Shown here piece by piece: positions 47,598-57,800 of a DNA stretch of 64,000 nucleotides; positions within the stretch are counted from its first letter, which is position 1, and each line of letters starts with the position of its first letter. The position numbers and the translations under genes are program-made. The DNA is from Actinopolyspora halophila DSM 43834 (GTDB lineage: Bacteria > Actinomycetota > Actinomycetes > Mycobacteriales > Pseudonocardiaceae): NCBI RefSeq assembly GCF_000371785.1, contig NZ_AQUI01000002.1, forward strand, positions 4,761,352 through 4,825,351. Direction: 5' to 3'. The notes beneath the pieces were generated by a model that was not told where the DNA came from, did no database searches, and was given only the letters and a program-made list of their open reading frames with translations.

Positions 47598-50500
47598 TCA
47601 CTTCTCCGTCGGTTCCCCCGTCAGATCGAGTTCCCCGGTGCTGACGCTGTTGATCCTGCGGGGCGCGGGCTTGGGATGACGCTCCTCGGCGGGCATCGGC
47701 TCGGAATCCCCACCGTACTCCCCCTCGGCAGGAGGACCTGACGACTCCGCTCCCGGCGCGGGGTCCTGCCGCTCACTCGTTCCGGCGGAGTGCCCCGCAC
47801 CGCTCCGCTCCTTCACTGCGGACTCCTCCGCGCCGGGTTTCCCGGACCCCGCTTCCTCCCGCGCATCGGCGGGCTCGGTCACCACCGACTCGGTCACCAC
47901 GGGAAGGACGTTCGTCTCCCGCGCGTCACCGCCCGGGGCGAGTTTCGAAGGAGCACCGTCCACACTCACTCCTTCGGATGAATCCGTGCCGGGCGACACC
48001 GCTGCCGCAACAGTGCTGCCCCCCGGTTCCGTGAACGACTCCGGTTCCGTGAACGACTCCGGTTCCGTGAACGACTCCGGTTCCACGGAGGCCCCGCGTT
48101 CCTCGGCGACCGCGCTCACCGCCGCACCACCCCGTTCCGCGGGCACCGCGGGTTCCTCGTGGACTGGCCGCTCCGCGTAGGAGTAGGGGACGCGCTCGTC
48201 CGCAACCGCCCCCTGCTGCTCCGAAGCGTAGGGCACCTGCCACTGCCGAGCTCCGTCTTCCGCCCCCCGCGAAGGCGCGGAACCGGCGTGGAGAGCGGGA
48301 TCCGGATCCTGCACCGGATCCCGCACGGCTTCGCTTCCCTCGCCCGAGTCCGAGCCGGTTTCACCTCGATCCGGGGGTGTCTTCCACGAATCCGGTCCTT
48401 CCTCGGCAACGACCACGGAGGAGGCAGCGGTGTCACTCTCCGAGGGACTTTCCGGAACACGGTCACTCGTCCGAACCGGATACCTGCGCCGCCAGTCGCT
48501 GTCGCCCTCCGTGGTGTCCGCGGTGCTCTCCTCCGGACGCAGCCGGGAGTCGAACGCGGCCACGCAGTCCATGGCCATGCGCTCCACGGCCTCCCGCAGC
48601 TCCAGCTCGGCCATCCAGTCGACCGGCAGCGCCCCGACTCCCAGAGCCGCGCCGACGATACTTCCGCACACCGCGCCCGTGGCGCTGCTGTTTCCCGAAT
48701 GACCGACCGCGGTCCGCAGGGCAGTCCGCACGTCCTCCGCGGTGAGGGCGGCACACACGGCGATCCCGAGTACCTCGTCCGCGCGGCTGCCCTCGCCCAA
48801 CTGCCTCCCGAGCTCCTCGGCACCCGGGGCGCCGGAAGCGGCCAGCTCCGCCGCCCCGGCCAAAGCGGCGGTGGTGTCCTCGTGACCCTGCCAGGTCTCC
48901 AAGACCTGCAGAGCCAGCCAGACCCCGTCGTCCAGTCCCTTGCCGAGCACGACCTGCTGCACGATCACCGCGAGAGCCCCGGCAGGCAGGTAACCACTCG
49001 GATGTCCGTGCGTGAGCGTCGCGGTCCGCACCCCCAGTTCGAAGACCTCGGCCGGTTCGGACGACCAGAACGCCGCCGGGGTGGCGCGTACCAGCGCCCC
49101 GCACCCCGTGGAATTGTCCACCGGGGCGGACTGGTCACCGTGCGCCGAACGTTCCCCGAAGCTCTCCAGCTCCGCGTACACCGACGCGCCCGGCGAGCGC
49201 ACGGCGAACAACTCGGGCAGCCCGACGAGCCAGCCGTCCGGGGCCGGGTGATCGACGGTCAGCTCGCCCGCGGCCCACCTCCAGTCGACCCCCTGGGTGT
49301 ACAGCCAACGCTGACTCGCCAACCGCACCTCGCGGAAGGGGTCCGCCTCCCGGGCCGCACGGGCCTCGCGAGCTCGGATGAGCCCCTCGCAGGTGAACAA
49401 CGTCGTCTGCGTCGCGGCCGTGGCCGCCCCGCGCGTTCCCGCGTACTCGGGCAGTCCGGACGGGCCGTGCGGACCGTGCCACGCCGCGATCTCCGCGGAC
49501 GAGGCCTCGGTCAGACCCGCCCCCAGTGCGTCCCCCGTGGCGCTTCCGAGCAGACACCCCAGGATCCGCTCGGTCGCGGAGGGGACCTCGGCGGCGGACT
49601 CCTCCACCACCGCGTGCTCGCCCCCGGCCCCAACGGGCACCGCCGCGGGCTGCTCCTCCGCCCGCGGTGCCGAGTCCGCCTCCTGCGACTCGTCCTCCCC
49701 TCCGACGAGTCGTTCCACGGCCCCGCTCTCCATGTACGGAACCGAGGCGAACGGCTCGAAGGAGATCGGCAGGGGGGTGTCCTCCTCGCGCGACCGGCCC
49801 GGTTCGGGGGGTTCCTCGCCCGTCTCCCCCGAACCCGTCGTCGGGGCCTTCTCCTGCTCGCCCCCCGCGCCGGGAGCCGTTTCCACCGAACGTCGGCGCG
49901 GACGGTGCTCCGGCAACGGGGGGAGCTCGTCGATTCCGGGAAGCTTGATGCGTGGCGCCTCACCGGTTCCGCCGCTCACCTCCCCGCCGGAGTGCCACCC
50001 CGCGGGCGCGGTAACGACGCCGAAGGCCTCGTCCGCCTCCCCGCGTTGCGCACGCGGTTGCCGTGACTCCTCCGCCTGCGGTTCGCCCGCGAAACCACCG
50101 CTGTCGCCCCCGCTTCCCGTGGGACCGGTCTCCACCGGAGCACCCTCTTCCGGAGCGTCCTCCTCGAGGGCTTCGTCCGCCGTCGCGGGCTCGGGCGCCC
50201 CCACCGCGGACTCCCCCGGCTCGGCCGCCGCGGAACCGAAGTCCTCGGGCAGCGCCTCCTCCGCCGGGACACTTTCCGGAGAAGAAAGCACGGAATCGGC
50301 CCCTCCCCGGTCCGGAGCCGAATGTCCCCCGGACGGACCGGAAACTTCCCCGGCTCCCTCCGGAGCGACTTCCGCCCCGTCGGGGGACGGACTCAACGAT
50401 GTGGGCCTCACCAGCCGGATCCGGTCGGTCTCCCGATCGGTTTCCTCCGTCGCGGGTTCCTGGTGCTGCTCGGCGAACTCCGCACCGAACTCCTCGACCG

Positions 50501-51995
50501 GAGGTTCGCCTCCCCCCGTGTGCTCGACCCCCTCGGGAGCCGAACTCTCCGTCTGCTCGCGCTCCCACGGAGCGGTCACTCCACCCGGGAAGGAGGCACC
50601 GCGCGGCTCCGTGTCGGCGGTTTTCGCTCGTTCGGGGTCCGCGGTGTTGCCAACAGGGGCACTCTCCGCGGAATCCTTCCCGCCGGGCGGCTCAGCGGCA
50701 GGCCCGGCCTCCTCGGCACCGGCGACCACGGCAGGCAGCACCTGGGTCGGCGGGGGTGCTTCCTCCGTCCGGCCGGGAAAAGCACCGCCACCGGCTTCCA
50801 CCGTCCAGTCGGGCGAGTTCAGCTCACGCCGCCCCTGCCCGCCCTCGGCGACATAGCGGCGTGCCCACCTCGGTGGCGGCGGTGGGGCGAAGGCCTCCGC
50901 CGCGTCGGAAGCCAGTGTCTCCAACACCTCGCGGAGCTCGAGCTCGGCAGTCCAGCGCCCCGGGATCGCCTCCGCGCCGTGAACGGCGCCGGCGAGCTGC
51001 CCGGCGAGCGCACCGGCCACGGCGCTGTCCGCCGAATGGTTCACCGCGGTGATCACGGCATCGGTGAAGTTTCCCGCCGAAGCGACGGCGGAGAAGGCGA
51101 TGCCGAGCTCGCCCAGACCTTCGGACGGGCAGAACTCGATGTCCAACATGCGCGGATCCGGCGGCTGTCCCTGCTGCGCGATGAACATGGCGGCGTGCAC
51201 GGTCCGCAACACGGCCGCGGGAGGAGTGCCGTTCTCCAGGTGCGAGCGATTGACCTCCCAGGAACGCACCGCTTCCCACAGCGGCAGGCCGTTGAGCAGC
51301 CCGCCCAGCACGTCCGCGTGCAACGCGCTCGCGGCCCGTGTCTCGTGGTGCGTCGTCAACAATCGCGGGACGCGGGACGCCACCCCGGCGACCCGGCGGG
51401 CGTCGCCGCTCCAGACCATCAGAGGAGCGGTCCACACGAGGCAGTCGGCGAAGGCGCGTTCCCCGGCGGGGGCCTCCTGGGCGGGGTGCGCCCCCGGCTC
51501 CCCCGGAACCCGGTCGACCAGAGTGGACAACAGCCGCAGGGCGTTGCCCCCCGGATTTCGCGTGGAGAACAGTTCGGGCCGGCGCAACAACCAACCCGTG
51601 GGTTCGGGGTGACTGCGCCAGTACCCGGCCATCGCGTACGGCCAGGGAACGCCCTGGGTGTGCAACCAGGCGAGGTGATTCGAGCGGATGACCGGCAGCG
51701 GGTCCTGCTCTCCGGTGGCCCGCGCCCGCAGCAGGGCATCCGTGGTGAACACGGTCAGCTGCGACAGGTCCGACACGGCGCCCCTGCGCCCGAAGACCGG
51801 CAGAAAGTCCAGTACACCACGACCACCGAGCCACTGGCGGACAGCGGACAGACTCCACCCCCGCACACCGGAACCGAGCACGTCGCCCACCGCGCCGCCG
51901 AGCAGCGCGCCACGCAGTCGGTCGGACCAGCTCAACGGCCGGGAAGCGGCGAAATCGCCGCCCACCTCACCCGTACGGGACCGGTTGTCACTCAT
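47598..51995 (-). CDS. Two-domain ADP-ribosylglycohydrolase-like protein with long acidic linker and tail
   Basis: 1465 residues, cytoplasmic. Domain 1 (about 22-390) and domain 2 (about 805-1150) both have the ADP-ribosylglycohydrolase fold start (GALLGGAVGDVLGS; GCLLGSATGDALGA). Active members bind two Mg ions through a T/S-D-D-T motif and a late D-x-D-T motif. Here domain 1 has SDLSQ and NHSADS, losing one Asp in each; domain 2 has AATQT and GHSGNSS, losing all four, though THGHPSG is kept. So domain 2 is probably inactive and domain 1 doubtful. The linker (about 390-800) and tail (1150-1465) are Glu/Pro/Ala/Gly-rich and disordered; the tail holds three exact EPESFT repeats. Perhaps an ADP-ribose reader or scaffold; function unknown. 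Confidence 0.8.
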   Translation of the reverse strand: MSDNRSRTGEVGGDFAASRPLSWSDRLRGALLGGAVGDVLGSGVRGWSLSAVRQWLGGRGVLDFLPVFGRRGAVSDLSQLTVFTTDALLRARATGEQDPLPVIRSNHLAWLHTQGVPWPYAMAGYWRSHPEPTGWLLRRPELFSTRNPGGNALRLLSTLVDRVPGEPGAHPAQEAPAGERAFADCLVWTAPLMVWSGDARRVAGVASRVPRLLTTHHETRAASALHADVLGGLLNGLPLWEAVRSWEVNRSHLENGTPPAAVLRTVHAAMFIAQQGQPPDPRMLDIEFCPSEGLGELGIAFSAVASAGNFTDAVITAVNHSADSAVAGALAGQLAGAVHGAEAIPGRWTAELELREVLETLASDAAEAFAPPPPPRWARRYVAEGGQGRRELNSPDWTVEAGGGAFPGRTEEAPPPTQVLPAVVAGAEEAGPAAEPPGGKDSAESAPVGNTADPERAKTADTEPRGASFPGGVTAPWEREQTESSAPEGVEHTGGGEPPVEEFGAEFAEQHQEPATEETDRETDRIRLVRPTSLSPSPDGAEVAPEGAGEVSGPSGGHSAPDRGGADSVLSSPESVPAEEALPEDFGSAAAEPGESAVGAPEPATADEALEEDAPEEGAPVETGPTGSGGDSGGFAGEPQAEESRQPRAQRGEADEAFGVVTAPAGWHSGGEVSGGTGEAPRIKLPGIDELPPLPEHRPRRRSVETAPGAGGEQEKAPTTGSGETGEEPPEPGRSREEDTPLPISFEPFASVPYMESGAVERLVGGEDESQEADSAPRAEEQPAAVPVGAGGEHAVVEESAAEVPSATERILGCLLGSATGDALGAGLTEASSAEIAAWHGPHGPSGLPEYAGTRGAATAATQTTLFTCEGLIRAREARAAREADPFREVRLASQRWLYTQGVDWRWAAGELTVDHPAPDGWLVGLPELFAVRSPGASVYAELESFGERSAHGDQSAPVDNSTGCGALVRATPAAFWSSEPAEVFELGVRTATLTHGHPSGYLPAGALAVIVQQVVLGKGLDDGVWLALQVLETWQGHEDTTAALAGAAELAASGAPGAEELGRQLGEGSRADEVLGIAVCAALTAEDVRTALRTAVGHSGNSSATGAVCGSIVGAALGVGALPVDWMAELELREAVERMAMDCVAAFDSRLRPEESTADTTEGDSDWRRRYPVRTSDRVPESPSESDTAASSVVVAEEGPDSWKTPPDRGETGSDSGEGSEAVRDPVQDPDPALHAGSAPSRGAEDGARQWQVPYASEQQGAVADERVPYSYAERPVHEEPAVPAERGGAAVSAVAEERGASVEPESFTEPESFTEPESFTEPGGSTVAAAVSPGTDSSEGVSVDGAPSKLAPGGDARETNVLPVVTESVVTEPADAREEAGSGKPGAEESAVKERSGAGHSAGTSERQDPAPGAESSGPPAEGEYGGDSEPMPAEERHPKPAPRRINSVSTGELDLTGEPTEK
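48025..48084 (-). repeat. 18-bp tandem repeat within the tail of the ARH-like gene
   Basis: Three perfect copies of GGTTCCGTGAACGACTCC (48025-48078) plus a partial fourth (GGTTCC). In frame, it encodes repeated Glu-Pro-Glu-Ser-Phe-Thr. Perfect identity suggests recent slippage expansion, so copy number may vary between strains. Confidence 0.9.
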
Positions 51996-52200
51996 CGGTG
52001 ATCTCTCCTGATCGGTTCGGTACTACCGGACCGGAACCCGGAAAAGCGCGGCACGCCCCCGGTGTGTCGAGGCCGAGCGAACGTGTGCGGGTCGCCCGGC
52101 ACTCGTGCGATCACACAGGCCGTCCCCGGGGAGGCTCACCCGTTCCCGCCGTTCGTTCCGTGCGGGGCAGAGAGTACCAACCGTCGGTGTGCCGACAGGA

Positions 52201-52677
52201 TCACTCGGGAGATCGGGAGTCCCGCCGCGGAGGTTGTGCCCGCGAGGTGACGGCCAACCTGTTCCAGGCGTTGATGCTCATGGCCGCCCAGACGAGCGCG
52301 GCCAGCTCCGTTTCGGAGAACACCTTCTCCGCCCGTTGCCACGTCTCGTCCGACACACCGTCCTCGTGGATGAGGGTGACCTCCTCGGCCAGGGCGAGCG
52401 CGGCGCGCTCCCGCTCCGAGTACAGCTCCATCTCCCGCCAAGCGGGCAACACGTCGATGCGCCGCTCGTCCACACCGGACCGCCTTGCCTCACCGATGTG
52501 CATGTCCAGGCAGAAACCGCATCCGTTGAGTTGTGAGGCCCGGATCTTGACCAGCTCGTGGACCTCCGTCTCGACCCCGGCCTCGCGCAGTTCAGTGGCG
52601 ATAGCCTCCTCCAGGCGCTTCATCTCCCGGTAGACCCGCGGAGTCAGTGCGGCCGGCTCCATGCGTTGTTGCGTCAT
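52201..52677 (-). CDS. Carboxymuconolactone decarboxylase/AhpD-like protein
   Basis: 158 residues from ATG at 52677. All-helical CMD-domain protein with the redox pair and following His in GCGFCLDMHIGEAR, as in AhpD alkylhydroperoxidases. Probably a thiol peroxidase or related reductant; the electron donor is unknown. It is divergent from the MocR gene across 45 bases, a pairing that is common in actinobacteria, so it is the likely target of that regulator. Confidence 0.88.
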   Translation of the reverse strand: MTQQRMEPAALTPRVYREMKRLEEAIATELREAGVETEVHELVKIRASQLNGCGFCLDMHIGEARRSGVDERRIDVLPAWREMELYSERERAALALAEEVTLIHEDGVSDETWQRAEKVFSETELAALVWAAMSINAWNRLAVTSRAQPPRRDSRSPE

Positions 52678-52722
52678 GGCTCCAAGTTAGAACGCGCGGC
52701 GACCGATATATGCTCCAGTTCG
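52678..52722. promoter_or_regulatory. Divergent promoter/operator of the CMD and MocR genes
   Basis: Only 45 bases separate the two start codons, so the promoters must overlap. Direct repeats GCTCCAAGTT (52679-52688) and GCTCCAGTT (52712-52720) are 33 bases apart, about three helical turns, and more TCCAGTTCG-like copies continue into the MocR gene. MocR regulators typically bind direct repeats. Confidence 0.4.
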
Positions 52723-54168
52723 ATGTCCACGAACGAGTCCAGTTCGTACCGCTCCAGCTCGCTCGGACTCGACCTGCACCTGGAACTGCCCGCCCGCCCG
52801 GGCGGGCACACGCTGGCGTCCGCACTCAGGGATGCCGTGCGGAAGGGCAGGCTCCCCGCGGGCAGCAGAGTCCCGTCCACGAGAGCACTCGCCGTCGATC
52901 TGGGAATCTCCCGGGGCACGGTCACCCGCGCCTACGAGCGCCTCACCGCCGAGGGCTATCTGGTCATCCGGCAGGGCTCTCCCACCACGGTCGCCCCAGG
53001 GCCCTTCGAGGAACCGAAACCCACCGGCATCCCCGCCACCCGCAGGGGCACCGAGCTGCGTTGGGACCTGCTTCCCGGAAAACCGGATCTCAGCATGTTC
53101 CCCCGCCGGGACTGGACCGCGGCACAGCACCGCGCGCTGCGCGCGGTACCGGCCGCGGAACTCGACTACGGAAACCCCTGCGGGCACCCCGCGCTGCGTA
53201 CCGCGCTCACCGAATACCTGGGGCGCGTGCGCGGAGTGCACGCCACACCGGAGCAGGTCGTCGTCTGCGAGGGCCACCACCGTGCGCTCGACCTGCTGAG
53301 CACCGTGCTGCGGCAGCGCGGCACGCGTTCCGTCGACTACGAGGACCCGGCGCTGCCGAAGCTGCGCGGGGTTCCCCGTGCGGCCGGCCTGGAAGTGCGT
53401 GCCGTCCCGGTCGACGCGGAGGGCATCGACGTCACCGGGATCGAAAGCCCGGCCGTCGTGGTCACCCCCGCGCACCAGTACCCGCTCGGATCGACCATGT
53501 CCGCCCGCCGCAGGAAGGCGTTGTGCCAAACGGCCACATCCGGACAACGATTGGTCATCGAGGACGACTACGACGGCGAGTTCCGCTTCGACCGCGAACC
53601 CGTCGGAGCCCTGCAGCGGCTCGCTCCGCGAAACGTCGTCTACGCGGGCACGGCGAGCAAAACCCTCGCCCCCGGCCTGCGACTTTCCTGGCTGGTGCTG
53701 CCTCCCGATCTGGTGGGGCCGGTGGGGGAGCTCAAAGCGCACGCGGACCGGACCCCTCCGGTGTCCGATCAACTCACCCTGGCCGAAATGCTCCGCTCGG
53801 GAAGCTATGATCAACACGTGCGGCGCTGTCGCGCGATCTACCGGCGACGGAGGCAGCAGCTCGTTTCCGCCATTCGTGAATCGGACACGCGGCACGAGCT
53901 CTACCCCGCCGGTATCGCGGCCGGTTTGCACCTGACGCTACGCCTCGATCCGGACGGTCCCTCGGAGGAACGGATGTTGAAGCGTATGCGACGGCATTCG
54001 GTGGCGCTGGAAGGACTGGCCGAACACTGGATCGACGAAAGGCGGCGCCAGGACGGGTTGGTGATCGGTTACGCCGCCCCACCGGGGCACGCCTTCGGAA
54101 ACTCCCTGCGCGCACTGTTACGGGGCTTGGCACAGCCCCGCAACCGCGGCGGCACCCGGAAACCGTGA
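52723..54168 (+). CDS. MocR-family regulator (GntR DNA-binding plus PLP aminotransferase fold)
   Basis: 481 residues from ATG at 52723; the longer frame from 52558 would run through the divergent gene's promoter. Residues 30-95 are a GntR winged helix (SRVPSTRALAVDLGISRGTV, TRAYERLTAEGYLVIRQGSP). The remainder is a type-I aminotransferase fold with the PLP lysine in GTASKTLAPGLRLSW and IEDDYDGEFRFDREP. Members include PdxR (vitamin B6) and GabR. No pdxST or gab genes are nearby, so the effector is unclear. The likely target is the divergent CMD gene and itself. Confidence 0.92.
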   Translation: MSTNESSSYRSSSLGLDLHLELPARPGGHTLASALRDAVRKGRLPAGSRVPSTRALAVDLGISRGTVTRAYERLTAEGYLVIRQGSPTTVAPGPFEEPKPTGIPATRRGTELRWDLLPGKPDLSMFPRRDWTAAQHRALRAVPAAELDYGNPCGHPALRTALTEYLGRVRGVHATPEQVVVCEGHHRALDLLSTVLRQRGTRSVDYEDPALPKLRGVPRAAGLEVRAVPVDAEGIDVTGIESPAVVVTPAHQYPLGSTMSARRRKALCQTATSGQRLVIEDDYDGEFRFDREPVGALQRLAPRNVVYAGTASKTLAPGLRLSWLVLPPDLVGPVGELKAHADRTPPVSDQLTLAEMLRSGSYDQHVRRCRAIYRRRRQQLVSAIRESDTRHELYPAGIAAGLHLTLRLDPDGPSEERMLKRMRRHSVALEGLAEHWIDERRRQDGLVIGYAAPPGHAFGNSLRALLRGLAQPRNRGGTRKP

Positions 54169-54276
54169 GGTCCCGGCCGGGATCGTCAACGGCGGGTGCC
54201 CGCGTCGCACACGGGAACTTCGGAACAGGTGATCCGTCCCGACCTTTTTCCCTCGGTGTGATTCGAGAGAGGAACT

Positions 54277-54720
54277 GTGAACGAACAACAAGACACATCC
54301 GACGACCAGTCCGTGACCGAACAGACGGTCGAGGAAACCCCCTCCGAGAAACAGCCCGCCGACAACACCGCCCAGAACGGTGACGGCGGAGCGGAGGATC
54401 AGGGAACGCAGAAGAAGACCAAGGGGCGCAAGCAGAGCTCCGCGCGCAAGACGCGCTCGGTCGAGCTCACCCTGACGGTCAGCGGCACCGCCGAAGGAGA
54501 GTGGCAGGCCGATCTGACCCACGGGGGCAAAAAGATCGTGCAGGGGCTTCCCATCCCCGCATCCTCCGTCTCCAAGGCGGCGGGCGAGCTGCACGACGAC
54601 ATTTCCGAGGCGATCGAGTCGGTGATCACCGAGGCCAGGCAGCAGCACGAGGCCAGGCTCGCCGAGCTGGAAGCCGAACTTCAGCGGGTCCGCAAGACGC
54701 TGGAGGACCTGGAGAGCTGA
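54277..54720 (+). CDS. Small acidic protein with C-terminal coiled coil, unknown function
   Basis: 147 residues from GTG at 54277 (AGAGAGGA upstream). Residues 1-45 are Glu/Gln/Asp-rich and disordered, then a Lys/Arg patch (KKTKGRKQSSARKTRSVELT), a short beta-like region (VELTLTVSGTAEGEWQADLT) and a C-terminal heptad helix (EARQQHEARLAELEAELQRV). No membrane segment. I cannot name the family with confidence; the basic patch could bind nucleic acid. 108 bases after the MocR gene and convergent with rpoC. Confidence 0.75.
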   Translation: MNEQQDTSDDQSVTEQTVEETPSEKQPADNTAQNGDGGAEDQGTQKKTKGRKQSSARKTRSVELTLTVSGTAEGEWQADLTHGGKKIVQGLPIPASSVSKAAGELHDDISEAIESVITEARQQHEARLAELEAELQRVRKTLEDLES

Positions 54721-54798
54721 TCCCGGCTCTTCCGCGCCGAGCCCCGCCGCGGTTCGCGTGCCCGCGACCGGGCGTTCCCGGTCCCCGACACACGAGAA

Positions 54799-54835
54799 GG
54801 GGCTCCCTGCTCTGAGGAGACGAGCAGGGAGCCCC
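54799..54835. terminator. Bidirectional terminator between rpoC and the small acidic gene
   Basis: GGGGCTCCCTGCTC-tgaggagac-GAGCAGGGAGCCCC, a perfect 14-bp stem about 60 bases past the rpoC stop and about 80 past the plus-strand gene stop. Serves both convergent genes. Confidence 0.75.
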
Positions 54836-54895
54836 GGCGGGAAAGGAAGCGGTCACGGGGCGAATCGAGCTCAGCCGATTCGCCCCCATCCCGCG

Positions 54896-57800
54896 TCAGC
54901 GGTAGTCGCGTCCGAAATCGAAGTCGTCCAACGGGACCGCGGCACCGGTTCCGGGACCGAACACGTCCGGCGCGTAGTACCCGTCGTCGTAGGACGGGAT
55001 CGCGTAGGCGGCCGCACGTGCTTCCTCGGTCGGCTGAACCTGGATGTTGCGGTACTTGTTGATACCGGTGCCCGCCGGGATCAACTTACCGATGATGACG
55101 TTCTCCTTCAGGCCGATCAGCTTGTCGCTGGCGCCCTCGATCGCGGCGTTGGTCAGGATCCTGGTGGTCTCCTGGAAGGAGGCCGCCGACAGCCACGACT
55201 CGGTGGCCAACGAGGCCTTCGTGATGCCCATCAGGACCGGACGACCGGAGGCGGGGTCGCCGCCCTCGGAAACGACGCGGCGGTTCTCCGACTCGAACTG
55301 GGAACGCTCCACCGGCGATCCGGGGAGGAACTCGGTCGCACCGGAGTCGATGATGATGACCCGCCGCAGCATCTGCCGGACGATGACCTCGACGTGCTTG
55401 TCGTGGATACCGACACCCTGCGAGCGGTACACCTCCTGCACCTCGCGGACCAGGTGCAGCTGTGCCTCCCGCGGCCCGAGAACCCGCAGGATCTCGTGCG
55501 GGTCGACGGCACCCTCCATGAGGCGCTGGCCGACCTGGACGTGGTCGCCGTCCTCCACCTGACGCTCGGTGCCACCGACGTTGATCACCGCGAGCCGCTG
55601 CCGCTTCGACAGCTTGTCGTAGACGATCTCGTCGCTGCCGTCGTCCGGCGTCAGCGTCATCTTCCAGTAGCGGTCGTTGTCCTCCAGGCGGATCCGTCCG
55701 GAGGCATCGGCGATCGGAGCCTTGCCCTTCGGCAGCCTGGCTTCGAACAGCTCCTGGACACGCGGCAGACCGGCGGTGATGTCGTCGCCGCCGACACCGC
55801 CCTGGTGGAAGGTACGCATGGTCAGCTGCGTACCCGGCTCACCGATGGACTGCGCCGCGACGATGCCGACGGCCTCGCCGACGTCGACCAGCTTGCCGGT
55901 CGCCATCGAACGCCCGTAGCAGTAGGAGCAGACACCGGAACCGGATTCGCAGGTGAGCACGCTGCGGACCCGCACGGTGCTCACACCGGCCGCGAGCAGG
56001 CTCTCGATGGCCGGGTCACCCAGATCGGCACCACGGCCGAACATGATGTTGCCCTCGGAGTCCTTCACGTCCTCGGCGGTCATCCGCGCGTAGACGCTGG
56101 TCTCCACGTTCTTCTCCCGGACGAGCTTGCCGTCCGGGGTGGTCTCCCCGATCGGCATGCGGATACCGCGATCGGTTCCGCAGTCCAGCTCCCGCACGAT
56201 GACGTCCTGCGAAACGTCCACCAGGCGACGGGTCAGGTAGCCCGAGTCGGCGGTACGCAGCGCGGTGTCGGCCAGACCCTTGCGGGCACCGTGGTTGGAG
56301 ATGAAGTACTCCAGCACCGACAGACCTTCCCTGAAGTTGGTCTTGATCGGGCGGGGGATGTACTCACCCTTCGGGTTGGAGACCAGACCACGCATACCGG
56401 CGAGCTGGACGATCTGGGACATGTTCCCGGCCGCGCCGGAACGCACGATCATGCTGATCGAGTTGTCGTCCGGGAAGTTGTTCTCCATCGCCTCGGACAC
56501 GTCGTCCTTGGCCGCGTTCCAGACCTTGACCAGCTCGGCGTTGCGCTCCTCGTGGGAGAGTGCACCACGCCGGTACCTCTTCTCGACCTGGTCGGCCTTG
56601 GACTCGTAGGAGTCCAGGATCTCCTTCTTGTTCGGCGGAACGAGCACGTCGGAGATCGCGGTGGTAACGCCGGAACGCGTCGCCCAGTAGAAGCCCGCGT
56701 CCTTGAGCTTGTCCAGCGTCTGCGCGACCGAGACCATCGGGTAGCGCTCGGCGAGATCGTTCACGATCGCACCCTGCGCCTTCTTGCCCAACATCTTGTT
56801 GACGAAGGGGTAGTCATCGGGCAGCAGCTCGTTGAACATCACCCTGCCGAGGGTGGTGTCCATCGTTATCGACTGGCCGGACTCCCAACCCTCCGGAGTC
56901 TCCTCCTTGGTCGGGACGACGTCGCGCATCCGGATCTTGATCCTGGCCTGCAGGTCCAGCGAACCGTGGTCGTGGGCCATGATCGCCTCGTCGTACGAGG
57001 AGTAGGCGTGGCCCTCTCCGGTCGCGGCCTCCTTCTCCCGGGTCAGGTAGTACAACCCGGTGACCATGTCCAGACGCGGCATCGCCAGCGGACGCCCGGA
57101 GGCGGGCGAGAGGATGTTGTTGCTGGACAGCATCAGCACCCTGGCCTCGGCCTGCGCCTCGGCGGACAGCGGAAGGTGCACGGCCATCTGGTCACCGTCG
57201 AAGTCGGCGTTGAACGCCTCGCAGACCAGCGGGTGCAGCTGCACCGCCTTGCCCTCGACCAGCTGGGGCTCGAAAGCCTGAATACCCAGCCGGTGCAGCG
57301 TGGGAGCACGGTTGAGCAGCACCGGGTGCTCGGAGATGACCTCTTCGAGCACGTCCCAGACCTGTGGACGCTGCCGTTCGACCATCCGCTTCGCGGACTT
57401 GATGTTCTGGGCGTGGTTCAGGTCGACCAGCCGTTTCATGACGAACGGCTTGAACAGCTCGACCGCCATCTCCTTCGGCAGCCCGCACTGGTGCAGCTTC
57501 AGCTGCGGACCGACGATGATCACCGAACGGCCCGAGTAGTCCACACGCTTACCGAGCAGGTTCTGCCTGAAGCGCCCCTGCTTGCCCTTGAGCAGGTCGG
57601 ACAGCGACTTCAGCGGGCGGTTGCCCGGGCCGCTGACCGGACGGCCGCGCCTGCCGTTGTCGAACAGCGCGTCCACCGACTCCTGCAACATCCGCTTCTC
57701 GTTGTTGATGATGATCTCGGGCGCGCCGAGGTCGATCAGTCGCTTGAGCCGGTTGTTGCGGTTGATGACCCTGCGGTACAGGTCGTTGAGATCGGAGGTC

